This document shows positions 17,331 through 25,599 of a DNA stretch of 64,000 bases, piece after piece; positions within the stretch are counted from its first letter, which is position 1, and every line of letters starts with the position of its first letter. Under the pieces are notes generated by a model, which did not search any database, was not told the DNA's origin, and was given only the letters and a program-made list of their open reading frames with translations. The stretch comes from Clostridium omnivorum (GTDB taxonomy: Bacteria > Bacillota > Clostridia > Clostridiales > Clostridiaceae), in the NCBI RefSeq assembly GCF_026012015.1, contig NZ_BRXR01000001.1, positions 3,694,728 to 3,758,727 on the forward strand. The letters are read 5' to 3'. Made by a program: the position numbers and the translations under genes.

Positions 17331-18155
17331 ATGGACAAGATATATATAAAAGATTTAGAGATATATGCTTTTCACGGTGTTAATGAAGAAGAAAAGAATA
17401 TGGGACAAAGATTTTTGATTTCTATAGATTTATTCCTAAATTTAAGAGAGGCCGGACAAACTGATAACTTGGATGCTACGGTAAATTATGCAGAGTTATG
17501 TCATGCAGTAGAAAAAGAATTTAAAAAAGAAAAATATGATTTGATTGAAAAATCAGCTGAAGCTTTAGCAAACTATATTTTACTTAACTACTCTATGGTT
17601 GAAGGAGTTAAAGTATTAGTAAAGAAGCCTTGGGCCCCTATTGGTAAGCCCGTAGATTATGCAGCTGTAGAAGTTGAAAGGTTCTGGCATAAGGCATATA
17701 TAGGACTTGGTTCTAATATGGGGGATAAAGAAGATAACCTTAAAAAGGCTTTAGAGTATATGAATAATGATAAATGTACAGTGAAAAAAGTATCATCAAT
17801 GTACGGTACAAAACCTGTTGGTTATTTGGAACAGGATGATTTTTTAAATTGTGCTGCAGAAATAAGAACACTACTAACACCGGAAGAATTGGTTAGATTT
17901 ATGCTAAGTATAGAGAAAGACTTAAAAAGGGAAAGAGTCATTAGGTGGGGACCAAGAACTATTGATTTGGATGTGCTGCTCTATGAGGATAAAATAACTG
18001 CCTCTGAAGAAATTATTATACCTCATCCAAGAATGCATGAGAGGCTATTTGTATTAAAACCATTATGTGATATTGCACCCTATGTAATGCATCCTATTCT
18101 TAACAGGAGAATTATAGATTTAGAACAAGAGTTATCTAAAACTCAAAAACTATAG
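17331..18155 (+). CDS. folB-folK fusion: Bifunctional dihydroneopterin aldolase / HPPK
   Basis: The 274-residue protein fuses two consecutive folate enzymes. Residues 1 to about 117 are dihydroneopterin aldolase (DLEIYAFHGVNEEEK, the active-site Lys in VLVKKPWAPIGKP). Residues 120 to 274 are 6-hydroxymethyl-dihydropterin pyrophosphokinase, with AYIGLGSNMGDKEDNL and the metal-binding RWGPRTIDLDVLLY, then IPHPRMHER. The fusion is common in clostridia. It makes the pyrophosphorylated pterin used by FolP, the upstream gene. It is the last gene of the operon and a strong terminator follows. Confidence 0.95.
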   Translation: MDKIYIKDLEIYAFHGVNEEEKNMGQRFLISIDLFLNLREAGQTDNLDATVNYAELCHAVEKEFKKEKYDLIEKSAEALANYILLNYSMVEGVKVLVKKPWAPIGKPVDYAAVEVERFWHKAYIGLGSNMGDKEDNLKKALEYMNNDKCTVKKVSSMYGTKPVGYLEQDDFLNCAAEIRTLLTPEELVRFMLSIEKDLKRERVIRWGPRTIDLDVLLYEDKITASEEIIIPHPRMHERLFVLKPLCDIAPYVMHPILNRRIIDLEQELSKTQKL

Positions 18156-18160
18156 CATTA

Positions 18161-18199
18161 AAGAGCTAGAATTAAGTGAAGTTAATTCTAGCTCTTTTT
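18161..18199 (+). terminator. Intrinsic terminator of the folate operon
   Basis: A 15-bp perfect stem AAGAGCTAGAATTAA with its complement around a 6-nt loop is followed by a T-tract. Confidence 0.88.
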
Positions 18200-18280
18200 A
18201 TATAAAAGTTTATAATGCTCAATATTAAGTTTGAAGGAACAAAGCTATTATAAATTTAATATTAACTCTGCTCCAAACAG

Positions 18281-18805
18281 CTACCAAGATAGATTTAAAG
18301 TATATTTGTTATCTAAGTTTTCAAGTTCAGCTTTAAAGCCCTTTAAGGACATTAATTCTTTTATCCTTATATAAACCTCTTCGTTTAAAACCCAATCCAT
18401 GGGAAGAATATAGGAAATTGAATGAAGACCAGATTTTGATGCGGCTTCGATGAATTCATATACCTTCTTAGTTTGATTATTGATTTTTTCAACAATATCT
18501 TCAAAGACAGCAAAAGCTTCGGTAGTTGCTTCTTTTGAAGGAATACAGTCAAAGGACTCATAATTGCTCAATTTAAAAATTATATTATTAAAGCTTAGTT
18601 TTTCTCTATACTGTTCTTCTATGTCGTATAAATATCTTTCTTCAATAATGTTTTTTGTATACATATTTGGAACTATAACAACAATGTTATTATTTTCAAA
18701 TATAGAATTTTCAAAGCAGGATAACCAGGCTCTGTATACTACTTCGTTATTTTCCTCTTTCAAAATACTATTTATCTCTTGGTTAATTAGATTAAAATCT
18801 AACAT
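18281..18805 (-). CDS. Orphan DnaA domain-I-like protein
   Basis: The start is taken at ATG 18805, ten bases after AAGGGGG; an upstream in-frame ATG sits directly on that site. Residues 1 to about 85 of 174 resemble the N-terminal domain of DnaA: a helix, VVYRAWLSCFENSIFENNNI, then VVIVPNMYTKNIIEERY, the DnaA_N hallmark order W...VPN..TK..IE.RY. There is no AAA+ or DNA-binding domain. The C-terminal ~85 residues are a small alpha/beta domain ending LNLSW. DnaA domain I mediates oligomerisation and helicase loading and is the target of regulators such as SirA. A DnaA-interacting or mimic role is inference. Confidence 0.6.
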   Translation of the reverse strand: MLDFNLINQEINSILKEENNEVVYRAWLSCFENSIFENNNIVVIVPNMYTKNIIEERYLYDIEEQYREKLSFNNIIFKLSNYESFDCIPSKEATTEAFAVFEDIVEKINNQTKKVYEFIEAASKSGLHSISYILPMDWVLNEEVYIRIKELMSLKGFKAELENLDNKYTLNLSW

Positions 18806-19155
18806 GGTATACATACCCCCTTGCAAAATAAGATTTAATTAGTTCAGTTTAGCTTAAGATTTCAATATATAATGAATTATGCAGGAAATAAAATTGCATA
18901 ATTCATTATGTTTATTATAAACTGTTTGTGTGCTGTGAGTCAATAGTAAAATTGAAGCAATTTATATATTATATTGCATTTGTATTTAGTATGTGCATAT
19001 GTTTGAAAAATATTAATAAATTTAATAATATTTATAAAATTGAAAATCCTATATATTATATTACTTTAATACTTTACTAAAGATGCTTATATCACTAAAA
19101 TTTAATAATTGTAATTGTAAATTTGTTAAACAATGATACTTAGGAGGAAAAAGAC
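18806..19155. other. Divergent A/T-rich intergenic region with a 15-bp palindrome
   Basis: This 350-bp gap lies between the divergent DnaA-N-like and permease genes. It is almost entirely A/T. The only clear structure is a perfect inverted repeat at 18869-18883 and 18895-18909. No RNA gene, riboswitch or coding sequence is seen. Confidence 0.5.
18869..18909. repeat. 15-bp perfect inverted repeat
   Basis: ATAATGAATTATGCA (18869-18883) is repeated in inverted orientation at 18895-18909, with an 11-base spacer. It is not next to a stop codon and has no T-tract in either direction, so an operator or a structured 5' leader is more likely than a terminator. Confidence 0.6.
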
Positions 19156-20550
19156 GTGAACTTATTTAGAAAAAGAACTACTGAAGATTTTAAACGGGCT
19201 GCCTCAGAAAGTCACTTGATGAAAAAACTCAGTGCTTTTGACTTAGCGGCACTTGGAATTGGGTCTGTTGTAGGAACCGGAATATTCGTTGCAACAGGCC
19301 AAGGATCACAACTTGCAGGTCCAGCAGTAACTATTTCATTTATTGTTGCAGCTATAACAAGTGCATTATGCGCATTGACATATTCAGAACTTGCTACTAT
19401 GTTCCCAGTGGCAGGAAGCACTTATTCATATTCCTATGTTGCATTTGGTGAAATTATTGCTTGGATTATTGGATGGGATTTAATTCTTGAATATCTTGTG
19501 TCAGCTGCGGCAGTTGCATCGGGGTGGTCAGGTACTTTAGTGGGAATATTGAAGAACTATGGTATAAGTATCCCCACAGCGATAACTAGTGCACCTACAG
19601 CTGGAGGAATTATAGATTTACCTGCAGTTCTAATTACAGCATTAATAACTTGGATATTATATTTAGGAGTTTCTGAAAGTGCTAAAATAAATAATATAAT
19701 TGTTGGAGTAAAAATATTTGTTATTCTTGTATTTATATTTTTAGGGATTACACATATTGATACTGCAAATTATCATCCTTTTGCTCCGTTTGGGATAAAT
19801 GGAATAATGTCAGGAGCTGCCATCATTTTTTTTGCATTCATAGGCTTTGATGCAGTATCTACTGCGGCAGAAGAAACTGAAAACCCTAAAAAGGATGTGC
19901 CGCTCGGACTTGCAATTTGTTTAGGTGTAGTAATAATAATGTATATAGCAGTATCTCTAGTGTTGACAGGAATAGTACCTTTTAAATCTATAAATGTAAA
20001 TGATGCTCTTCCAGGTGCACTTTCTCACATAGGAATTAGCTGGGGCTCTGCATTAGTTGGTGTGGGTGCAGTAGTTGGGATGATATCAACTCTACTTGTT
20101 ACTCTATATGGTCAAGTTAGAATATTTATGGTAATGGCAAGAGATGGGCTGCTTCCTAAGGTTTTTGCAGAGGTAAATAAAAAATATAGCACACCCGGTC
20201 TATGTACTATTATTACTGGAATTGTTACAGCTGTAATGGCTGGATTGCTGCCTCTTAGTGTAATAATGGAGCTATGCAATATAGGTACATTGTTTGCATT
20301 TATTCTAGTATCTGCTGGTGTAGTTGTACTTAGAAGGACAATGCCCAATGTTGAGAGAAAGTTTAAGTGCCCAGGAGTTCCATATACACCTGCACTTACA
20401 GTAGTATTTTGTTTATATCTAATGGCAAGCCTGCTCTTAGTTACTTGGATTAGATTTGGAGTTTGGATGCTTATTGGATTTGCGATTTATTTTGCTTATG
20501 GTTTTAAACACAGTACAATAAATGATGAAACACATAATTTCATTAAGTAA
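19156..20550 (+). CDS. APC-family amino acid permease
   Basis: The 464-residue protein is an amino acid/polyamine/organocation transporter with about twelve membrane helices. The conserved first-helix motif GIGSVVGTGIFVATG is present, as is the FFAFIGFDAVSTAAEETENPKKD segment around helix 6, which is typical of the cationic amino acid transporter-like branch (YfnA type). It should import an amino acid with a cation or by exchange; the substrate is unknown. GTG 19156 is used because AGGAGG lies eight bases upstream. It is monocistronic and convergent with the helicase gene. Confidence 0.9.
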   Translation: MNLFRKRTTEDFKRAASESHLMKKLSAFDLAALGIGSVVGTGIFVATGQGSQLAGPAVTISFIVAAITSALCALTYSELATMFPVAGSTYSYSYVAFGEIIAWIIGWDLILEYLVSAAAVASGWSGTLVGILKNYGISIPTAITSAPTAGGIIDLPAVLITALITWILYLGVSESAKINNIIVGVKIFVILVFIFLGITHIDTANYHPFAPFGINGIMSGAAIIFFAFIGFDAVSTAAEETENPKKDVPLGLAICLGVVIIMYIAVSLVLTGIVPFKSINVNDALPGALSHIGISWGSALVGVGAVVGMISTLLVTLYGQVRIFMVMARDGLLPKVFAEVNKKYSTPGLCTIITGIVTAVMAGLLPLSVIMELCNIGTLFAFILVSAGVVVLRRTMPNVERKFKCPGVPYTPALTVVFCLYLMASLLLVTWIRFGVWMLIGFAIYFAYGFKHSTINDETHNFIK

Positions 20551-20570
20551 TATCATCAAATATGTAAATA

Positions 20571-20599
20571 TATAAAAAGAGGCAGATAATATCTGCCTC
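20571..20599 (-). terminator. Intrinsic terminator of the helicase gene
   Basis: GAGGCAGAT-aat-ATCTGCCTC forms a 9-bp stem. On the minus strand it is followed by TTTTTATAT. Confidence 0.82.
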
Positions 20600-20615
20600 A
20601 ATGTTTTATGAAAAA

Positions 20616-21860
20616 TTATTTTTTTGAAACCTTTTCTTTGCTTTTGATAAAGCTTTTTTTAGAAGGTCTGCTGCTGGAAGGCTTACTGTTATGGCGTTTA
20701 ATATTTGATGAGCTTCCAGTATAAGTATCAACTAATGAACCCTTGTGCAGTTCTTTTAGTTCTATTTGTATTTTCAAGTCCTTTTCAAATTTTTTTATTT
20801 GATTTAACTCTTTCACTGTCACAATGGAAATAGCTGTTCCACTCATATTAGCTCTACCAGTTCTTCCAACCCTATGAATATATTCTTTTGAGTCTAAAGG
20901 CAAATCAAGGTTTATTATATGTGTGACATCCTTCACGTCCAACCCTCTAGCTGCTAAATCAGAAGCTACTAGGATTTGGATGTTTCCATTTCTAAAGGCT
21001 TCTAATGCCTTTTTTCTTTCTTCCTTTGGTGCACTGCCATATATGCCATAGACCTTAATTTGATGATACTGAAGCTTTAAAGTTGTAAGTTCTATTTCCT
21101 CACCCTTATTTAAAAATACTATTGCTTTTTTCGGTTTTTCAGCAGCTAAAAGCTTACGAAGTACTTCAATTTTGTCCCTTTGCTCTGCAGTTATATAAAG
21201 ATGCTTTATGTTTGGATTTACTTGTAAATTTTCCTCTATCTTTACAAGTTCAGGTTCTTTCATTAGACTTTTTGCAATCTTAAAGGTAGTTTCATTTATA
21301 GTAGCAGAAAAGACCATTAGCTGCCTATCTCTTAAAGTGGTTTTAATAACATCCTTAATAACAGAAAGGTTGTTTTCATCAAGTAGCCTGTCGCCCTCAT
21401 CTATAACAATGGTTTTAATAGTGTGGGCAGCTATTTTTCTATTTTTTATTAATTCTAAAATCCTGCCAGGGGAACCAACTATTATGTGTGGTTTTTCTTT
21501 TAACTTTTCTATTTGTCTTTTAACATTTACTTCTCCAATAATAGTAGTAGAGGTAACAGCCTTGCCTGAATTTTTAGAAAGCAGCTTTATTTCATTATCT
21601 ATTTGCATGACTAGCTCGTGGGTAGGAGCAAGAATGATGGATTGCATTTCTCTTTTTTCTTCAGCTATCCTTTGGAAAATAGGTAATAAATAAGCTAAGG
21701 TTTTTCCACTTCCGGTTTGAGATTGACCAATAATATCCCTATTTTCTAGGGCAAGTGGTATTGTTTTAGTTTGAATTTCAGTAGGTATAGTTATATTTTC
21801 TTTTTTTAATGCTTCTACCAAGCTATCATTTAATCCAAGTTCTTGAAATAAAGTAGTCAT
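20616..21860 (-). CDS. DEAD-box-family RNA helicase (DEGD variant)
   Basis: The 414-residue protein has the full set of SF2 DEAD-box motifs: Q motif (FQELGLNDSL...IPTEIQ), SQTGSGKT, PTHELVMQI, GSPGRIL, SAT, ARGLDV and HRVGRTGR. Motif II reads VIDEGD rather than DEAD, an Ala-to-Gly change in the box; catalytic Asp and Glu are kept. The basic Ser/Lys-rich C-terminal tail (KRHNSKPSSSRPSKKS) probably helps bind RNA. It should unwind short RNA duplexes in ribosome assembly or mRNA turnover. It is monocistronic, with AAGGAGATACAT before ATG 21860. Confidence 0.92.
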   Translation of the reverse strand: MTTLFQELGLNDSLVEALKKENITIPTEIQTKTIPLALENRDIIGQSQTGSGKTLAYLLPIFQRIAEEKREMQSIILAPTHELVMQIDNEIKLLSKNSGKAVTSTTIIGEVNVKRQIEKLKEKPHIIVGSPGRILELIKNRKIAAHTIKTIVIDEGDRLLDENNLSVIKDVIKTTLRDRQLMVFSATINETTFKIAKSLMKEPELVKIEENLQVNPNIKHLYITAEQRDKIEVLRKLLAAEKPKKAIVFLNKGEEIELTTLKLQYHQIKVYGIYGSAPKEERKKALEAFRNGNIQILVASDLAARGLDVKDVTHIINLDLPLDSKEYIHRVGRTGRANMSGTAISIVTVKELNQIKKFEKDLKIQIELKELHKGSLVDTYTGSSSNIKRHNSKPSSSRPSKKSFIKSKEKVSKK

Positions 21861-21982
21861 ATGTATCTCCTTATAACAAATTTAAATTATTATACTTATA
21901 TATTATCATTGAAAACTTCTATAATTCTATCTTTAGTGTGTGATTTTGTCAAATAAATTATAAGTTAGAAGCTTAGATAGAA

Positions 21983-22008
21983 AGAGGTAGGATATTTATC
22001 CTACCTCT
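21983..22008 (-). terminator. Intrinsic terminator of the ABC permease gene
   Basis: AGAGGTAGGAT and its complement form an 11-bp stem with a short loop, directly after the permease stop codon. The T-run is short (CTTTCTATC). Confidence 0.65.
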
Positions 22009-22012
22009 AAAA

Positions 22013-22690
22013 TTAACAAATCACATCTTTCTTGTTTAGGCTATAAATTATTGGTATAGCTACCAGACTGCAAATAATACTAATTCCTAAAAGTTTAAGA
22101 ATGACTAGATAAGAGTTTGTAATAGAAATATTTGAAGCAAAGTTAACTAATAGTATACAAGAGAATATCATTAATGGAATGCTTCGTATAACTGTGGCAA
22201 AGAAAGAGTATACTATAGCAAACATTGTATTCGTAATGGAACAAATAACTATAATAGGAAGCAACGTTAGCATTAAATCATGATTAAAGGTTCCAGTTAA
22301 CACTGGATGAAAAGTATTCATTGTAAAGACAATTCCTATATAGAAAACGGAGCCAATGATAGTAAGTAAAATTGAGTAAAATAAAAGTACAAAGATTTTT
22401 GAAAAGTATATTTTTGTTCTGCTTATTGGGTAGTTAAACATAACATTTATAGTCTTATTATTATATTCATCGAGAAACATATCACCTACTAAAACACATA
22501 GGTATATATTTGAAATTAAATTAGCTAAGGAAATAGTTAGACCAGTAATATCTGTCCAGCTTGGTACTTTATTATCATAGAACATTATAGGTATCAAGCT
22601 TGCTGAAGATAATATAAAGGTTATAAAAATGCCAAGTAGCTTATTTCTTCTTTTCAACTTCATGAACTCTATTTTTATTAAATTATGCAT
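22013..22690 (-). CDS. ABC-2 type permease subunit
   Basis: The 225-residue protein has about six membrane helices and an N-terminal cytoplasmic stretch (LIKIEFMKLKRRNK) typical of ABC-2 permeases of the bacitracin/lantibiotic export and immunity group. It overlaps the end of the ATPase gene by eight bases, a sign of translational coupling. With the ATPase it should form an exporter or immunity pump for a peptide or another amphiphile. A two-component system lies just upstream on the same strand, which suggests inducible control. The substrate is unknown. Confidence 0.85.
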   Translation of the reverse strand: MHNLIKIEFMKLKRRNKLLGIFITFILSSASLIPIMFYDNKVPSWTDITGLTISLANLISNIYLCVLVGDMFLDEYNNKTINVMFNYPISRTKIYFSKIFVLLFYSILLTIIGSVFYIGIVFTMNTFHPVLTGTFNHDLMLTLLPIIVICSITNTMFAIVYSFFATVIRSIPLMIFSCILLVNFASNISITNSYLVILKLLGISIICSLVAIPIIYSLNKKDVIC

Positions 22691-23603
22691 TTTTATTACC
22701 TCCTATTAATGTTATAAAATAGTCTTCTAAGCTGTCCTTTTTAATATTGATAGATTCTATTTCAACATTATTTTGTGATAGAATTAAATTTATTTTGCTG
22801 CTTTCATTTAATCTTTCATATATTTTAATCTTATTGAAATCATCCACTATGAAATTGTTTATGCCAAGCTTTTCAGTAAGCAAGAAAGTAGCTTTTTTCA
22901 CATCGTTTGTAATGATTTCGATTGAATGTCTATTTTTTTGTTGAATAGTATTATAATCCAACTCTTCTATCATTGTTCCGTGATGGATTATACCTATTCT
23001 GTCTGCAAGCTGCTCTATTTCACTTAAAATATGGCTAGATATTAAAATTGTCATACCATAATTTTTGGAAAGATTTATTAAAAGTTCCCTTATATCTTTA
23101 ATTCCTAAAGGGTCAAGTCCGTTTATAGGCTCATCAAGAATTAATAGTTCAGGCTTTGTGAGAAGTGCCCTTGCAATACCAAGTCGCTGCTTCATTCCTA
23201 GAGAAAATTGCTTAACAAGTTTTTTTTCATAGTTTTTTAATTTAACCATTTCTATGGCTTCTACTATACAATTTTTATCTTCATAACCCATTAGAGCTTT
23301 GTGAATCTGAAGATTTTCCACTGCAGTTAGCTTTTCATAGAAAGATGGATACTCAATTATACTTCCAATTCTTTTTAAGATTTCAAAATTATCATTTGTT
23401 ACTGGTTCGTCGAAAACTTCAATTGAACCAGATGTAGGTTTTAGTAAGTTTGTTATTAACTTTAAAGTTGTTGTTTTTCCTGAACCGTTCTCACCTAAAA
23501 AACCATAAATTTCACCTTTTTTAATATTCATATTAAGGTCGTTTATAATTTCAGTGTTCTTTATCTTTTTGTTAAGATTAAATGTTCGCAGTACATATGA
23601 CAT
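22683..23603 (-). CDS. ABC transporter ATP-binding protein (BcrA-like)
   Basis: Start ATG 23603 follows AAGGAGGATATT; longer in-frame translation would read through a repeated leader element. The 306-residue ATPase has Walker A GENGSGKTT, signature SLGMKQRLGIARALL, Walker B LLILDEPINGLD and the H-loop ILISSH. The roughly 90-residue C-terminal extension is usual for the BcrA/NatA-like group. It partners the permease gene that overlaps its 3' end. The upstream histidine kinase/response regulator pair probably controls it, as in bacitracin or lantibiotic defence modules; that link is inferred from position. Confidence 0.9.
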   Translation of the reverse strand: MSYVLRTFNLNKKIKNTEIINDLNMNIKKGEIYGFLGENGSGKTTTLKLITNLLKPTSGSIEVFDEPVTNDNFEILKRIGSIIEYPSFYEKLTAVENLQIHKALMGYEDKNCIVEAIEMVKLKNYEKKLVKQFSLGMKQRLGIARALLTKPELLILDEPINGLDPLGIKDIRELLINLSKNYGMTILISSHILSEIEQLADRIGIIHHGTMIEELDYNTIQQKNRHSIEIITNDVKKATFLLTEKLGINNFIVDDFNKIKIYERLNESSKINLILSQNNVEIESINIKKDSLEDYFITLIGGNKNA

Positions 23604-23609
23604 AATATC

Positions 23610-23659
23610 CTCCTTGTATTCCTTATGGATGCACAACAATAAAGGATTGCTGCGTTTCC
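23610..23659 (-). repeat. Two-copy leader element, copy B
   Basis: On the minus strand the stem CGCAGCAAT/ATTGTTGTG, with a 5-nt loop, is followed by CATCCATAAGGAATACA and the AAGGAGG site of the ABC ATPase gene. It matches copy A at 15933-15983 in about 41 of 50 positions. The one stem difference changes an A-U pair to G-U, keeping the pairing. A TATAAT-like box just upstream suggests that it forms the start of the 5' UTR here. Confidence 0.65.
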
Positions 23660-23805
23660 AAATTATAATATATTAATTGATAAACAAGCTTTAATCTTGC
23701 TTACAATTATATTATAGGAATAACTTCTTTAAAATTTATAAAACAAACCTTACAAAATTCTTAAATAGAGCTCGTGAATCTAAATTATTTATTGAGTAAG
23801 CTAAG

Positions 23806-24738
23806 TTAGATATGTTTTTTTAGATAAAACTTAAAGGTTGTTTTTTTATAAGGTATGCTTTCAATGGTTATTTCCCCTTGCATTTTATGAATTAGAGTTT
23901 GAACTATAGTTAGACCTAGTCCACTACCTTGATAGTTTTTGTTTCTTGAATCTTCTAGGGTATAAAGTCTTTCAAAGACTTTTTTATATTCTGTATCAGC
24001 AATACCTTTCCCTCTATCCCATTGCTCAATCCATACGAGATTATCTTTTTCATATAGTTTTATACCAATTACCTTGCCTTCAAAGCCATACTTTATAGAA
24101 TTAGTTATAAGATTGTTTAAGATTCTCTTTAGGGCTTTTATATTTCCAAAGCAGTATACGTCGTTTTCAGGAATATGAATATCCATTGCAATTTCTTTTG
24201 ATTCTAATGTGTCATAAAAGCCAAGTATTGTTTCCTTAAGCACTTCAGAGGCATTTATTTGTTCAAGCTCTATATATTCATCACCAGACTCAAGTTTAGT
24301 TAATGAAAAAAATTCATTTATAAGAGAACTTACTTCATAGATTTTTGCTTCAAGCTTATTAAGGTACATCTTCTTTTCATCATCACTAATTGAAGTATTT
24401 ATATTAAGCTGCTCTATGTAGCCAAGCATTACAGTTAGTGGGGTTCTTAAATCATGAGAAATATTAGATAACATTTTTTTCATTGCTTCATTTGATTCAG
24501 CTTCACTAACTTTAAGATTGTTAAAGCTGGTTAAAAACTCATTTATTGATAAGCAGAGGGATTTTATTCTTTTATCATAAGTACTAAGTCTTATTCTACC
24601 CTGAGCGTTTTCAGTGGAAATTTGATTTAAAATATTGATAATATAGTTCATATCCTTATTTTTTTTATTAATTTTTAAGTGAGAATATACTATATAAAGT
24701 AGAAGCACACCAATTATTATTAATAATAACCATGTCAT
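23806..24738 (-). CDS. Sensor histidine kinase
   Basis: The 310-residue kinase has a single N-terminal membrane helix (residues 2-20) and no large external sensor, so it may sense through its partner transporter. The H box is MLSNISHDLRTPLTVMLGY, followed by the N box NLITNSIKYG and the G boxes DRGKGIAD and GSGLGLTIVQ. It begins two bases from the end of the response regulator gene, so the pair is co-translated. The ABC exporter genes follow about 200 bases downstream. By analogy it may detect an antimicrobial peptide, but no ligand is indicated by the sequence. Confidence 0.92.
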   Translation of the reverse strand: MTWLLLIIIGVLLLYIVYSHLKINKKNKDMNYIINILNQISTENAQGRIRLSTYDKRIKSLCLSINEFLTSFNNLKVSEAESNEAMKKMLSNISHDLRTPLTVMLGYIEQLNINTSISDDEKKMYLNKLEAKIYEVSSLINEFFSLTKLESGDEYIELEQINASEVLKETILGFYDTLESKEIAMDIHIPENDVYCFGNIKALKRILNNLITNSIKYGFEGKVIGIKLYEKDNLVWIEQWDRGKGIADTEYKKVFERLYTLEDSRNKNYQGSGLGLTIVQTLIHKMQGEITIESIPYKKTTFKFYLKKHI

Positions 24739-24739
24739 G

Positions 24740-25486
24740 CTATATGTCTCCTAACTTATAGCCTATTCCCCAAATTGTTTTTATATATTTTGGGTCAGAG
24801 GGATCATTTTCTATTTTTTCTCTTAATCTTCTTATATGAACCATAACTGTATTTTCATCCTTAATAAAATCATCTTCCCAAACTCTAGAGAAAATTTGAG
24901 CTTTAGTAAATACTTTTTTAGGATTTTCAAAAAATAATTTTAAAATTTCAAACTCTTTAGCAGTTAAATTAATAGGCTCATCATCTTTAAATAATTGATA
25001 AGTATCAAAATTTAATGTGAAAGGGCCTAAAGTAATAAAATCAGATTTTGAATCTTCATTTATAGTATAATAATTTACTCTTCTTAGAGCTGCTTGTACT
25101 CTTGCAGTGAGTTCTAATAGAGAAAATGGCTTAGTAATATAGTCATCCGCTCCAAGTTCTAGTCCTAAGATTTTATCAAATTCGGAATCTTTTGCAGAAA
25201 TTATTAATATTGGTATTGAACTATGTTCCCTTATTTTTCGCAGCACTTCTTTACCAGGTAATTTTGGAAGCATAAGATCCAATAGAATTAAATCAAATTT
25301 GTTTTTAAAAAATAAGTTTAAGGCCTCTTCGCCATCATTTGCTGTTAGCACATGCAAACCTTCGCTATTCAAGTGGTGTTCTACTAATTCAGCTATTTCC
25401 AAGTTATCTTCTATCAATAATAAATTATTAATGCTAATCCCCCCTAAAATTAGGTTATTTGTAGATAAAGTATATTGTGGAAACAT
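24740..25486 (-). CDS. OmpR/PhoB-family response regulator
   Basis: The protein has a receiver domain (LLLIEDN acidic pair, LILLDLMLPKLPG phosphoacceptor Asp, ISAKDSEFDK, DDYITKPF switch Lys) and a winged-helix DNA-binding domain (LTAKEFEILKLF ... IWGIGYKLGD). It should bind DNA when phosphorylated by the adjacent kinase. The start is uncertain. ATG 25486 lacks a good ribosome binding site and adds 18 residues before the domain. A strong GGGGGG site instead lies six bases before an in-frame ATT at 25432, which would give the normal N-terminus. Confidence 0.9.
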   Translation of the reverse strand: MFPQYTLSTNNLILGGISINNLLLIEDNLEIAELVEHHLNSEGLHVLTANDGEEALNLFFKNKFDLILLDLMLPKLPGKEVLRKIREHSSIPILIISAKDSEFDKILGLELGADDYITKPFSLLELTARVQAALRRVNYYTINEDSKSDFITLGPFTLNFDTYQLFKDDEPINLTAKEFEILKLFFENPKKVFTKAQIFSRVWEDDFIKDENTVMVHIRRLREKIENDPSDPKYIKTIWGIGYKLGDI

Positions 25487-25542
25487 AAGTATCCATTGGA
25501 GATAATTATATCATATGTGCTTTTATTAGGAAATTAACTGTA

Positions 25543-25577
25543 TAAAAAAAATAGTGTCTCATAAAACAGACACTATC
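25543..25577 (-). terminator. Intrinsic terminator of the peptidoglycan-binding gene
   Basis: ATAGTGTCT and AGACACTAT form a 9-bp stem around 8 bases. On the minus strand eight T residues follow. Confidence 0.8.
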
Positions 25578-25580
25578 ACA

Positions 25581-25591
25581 GGGCAGCTAGT
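25581..25591 (+). repeat. Left arm of an inverted repeat flanking one gene
   Basis: GGGCAGCTAGT is found here, nine bases outside the stop of the peptidoglycan-binding gene. Its exact reverse complement is at 26251-26261, just outside the start. Confidence 0.5.
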
Positions 25592-25599
25592 AATGATAT

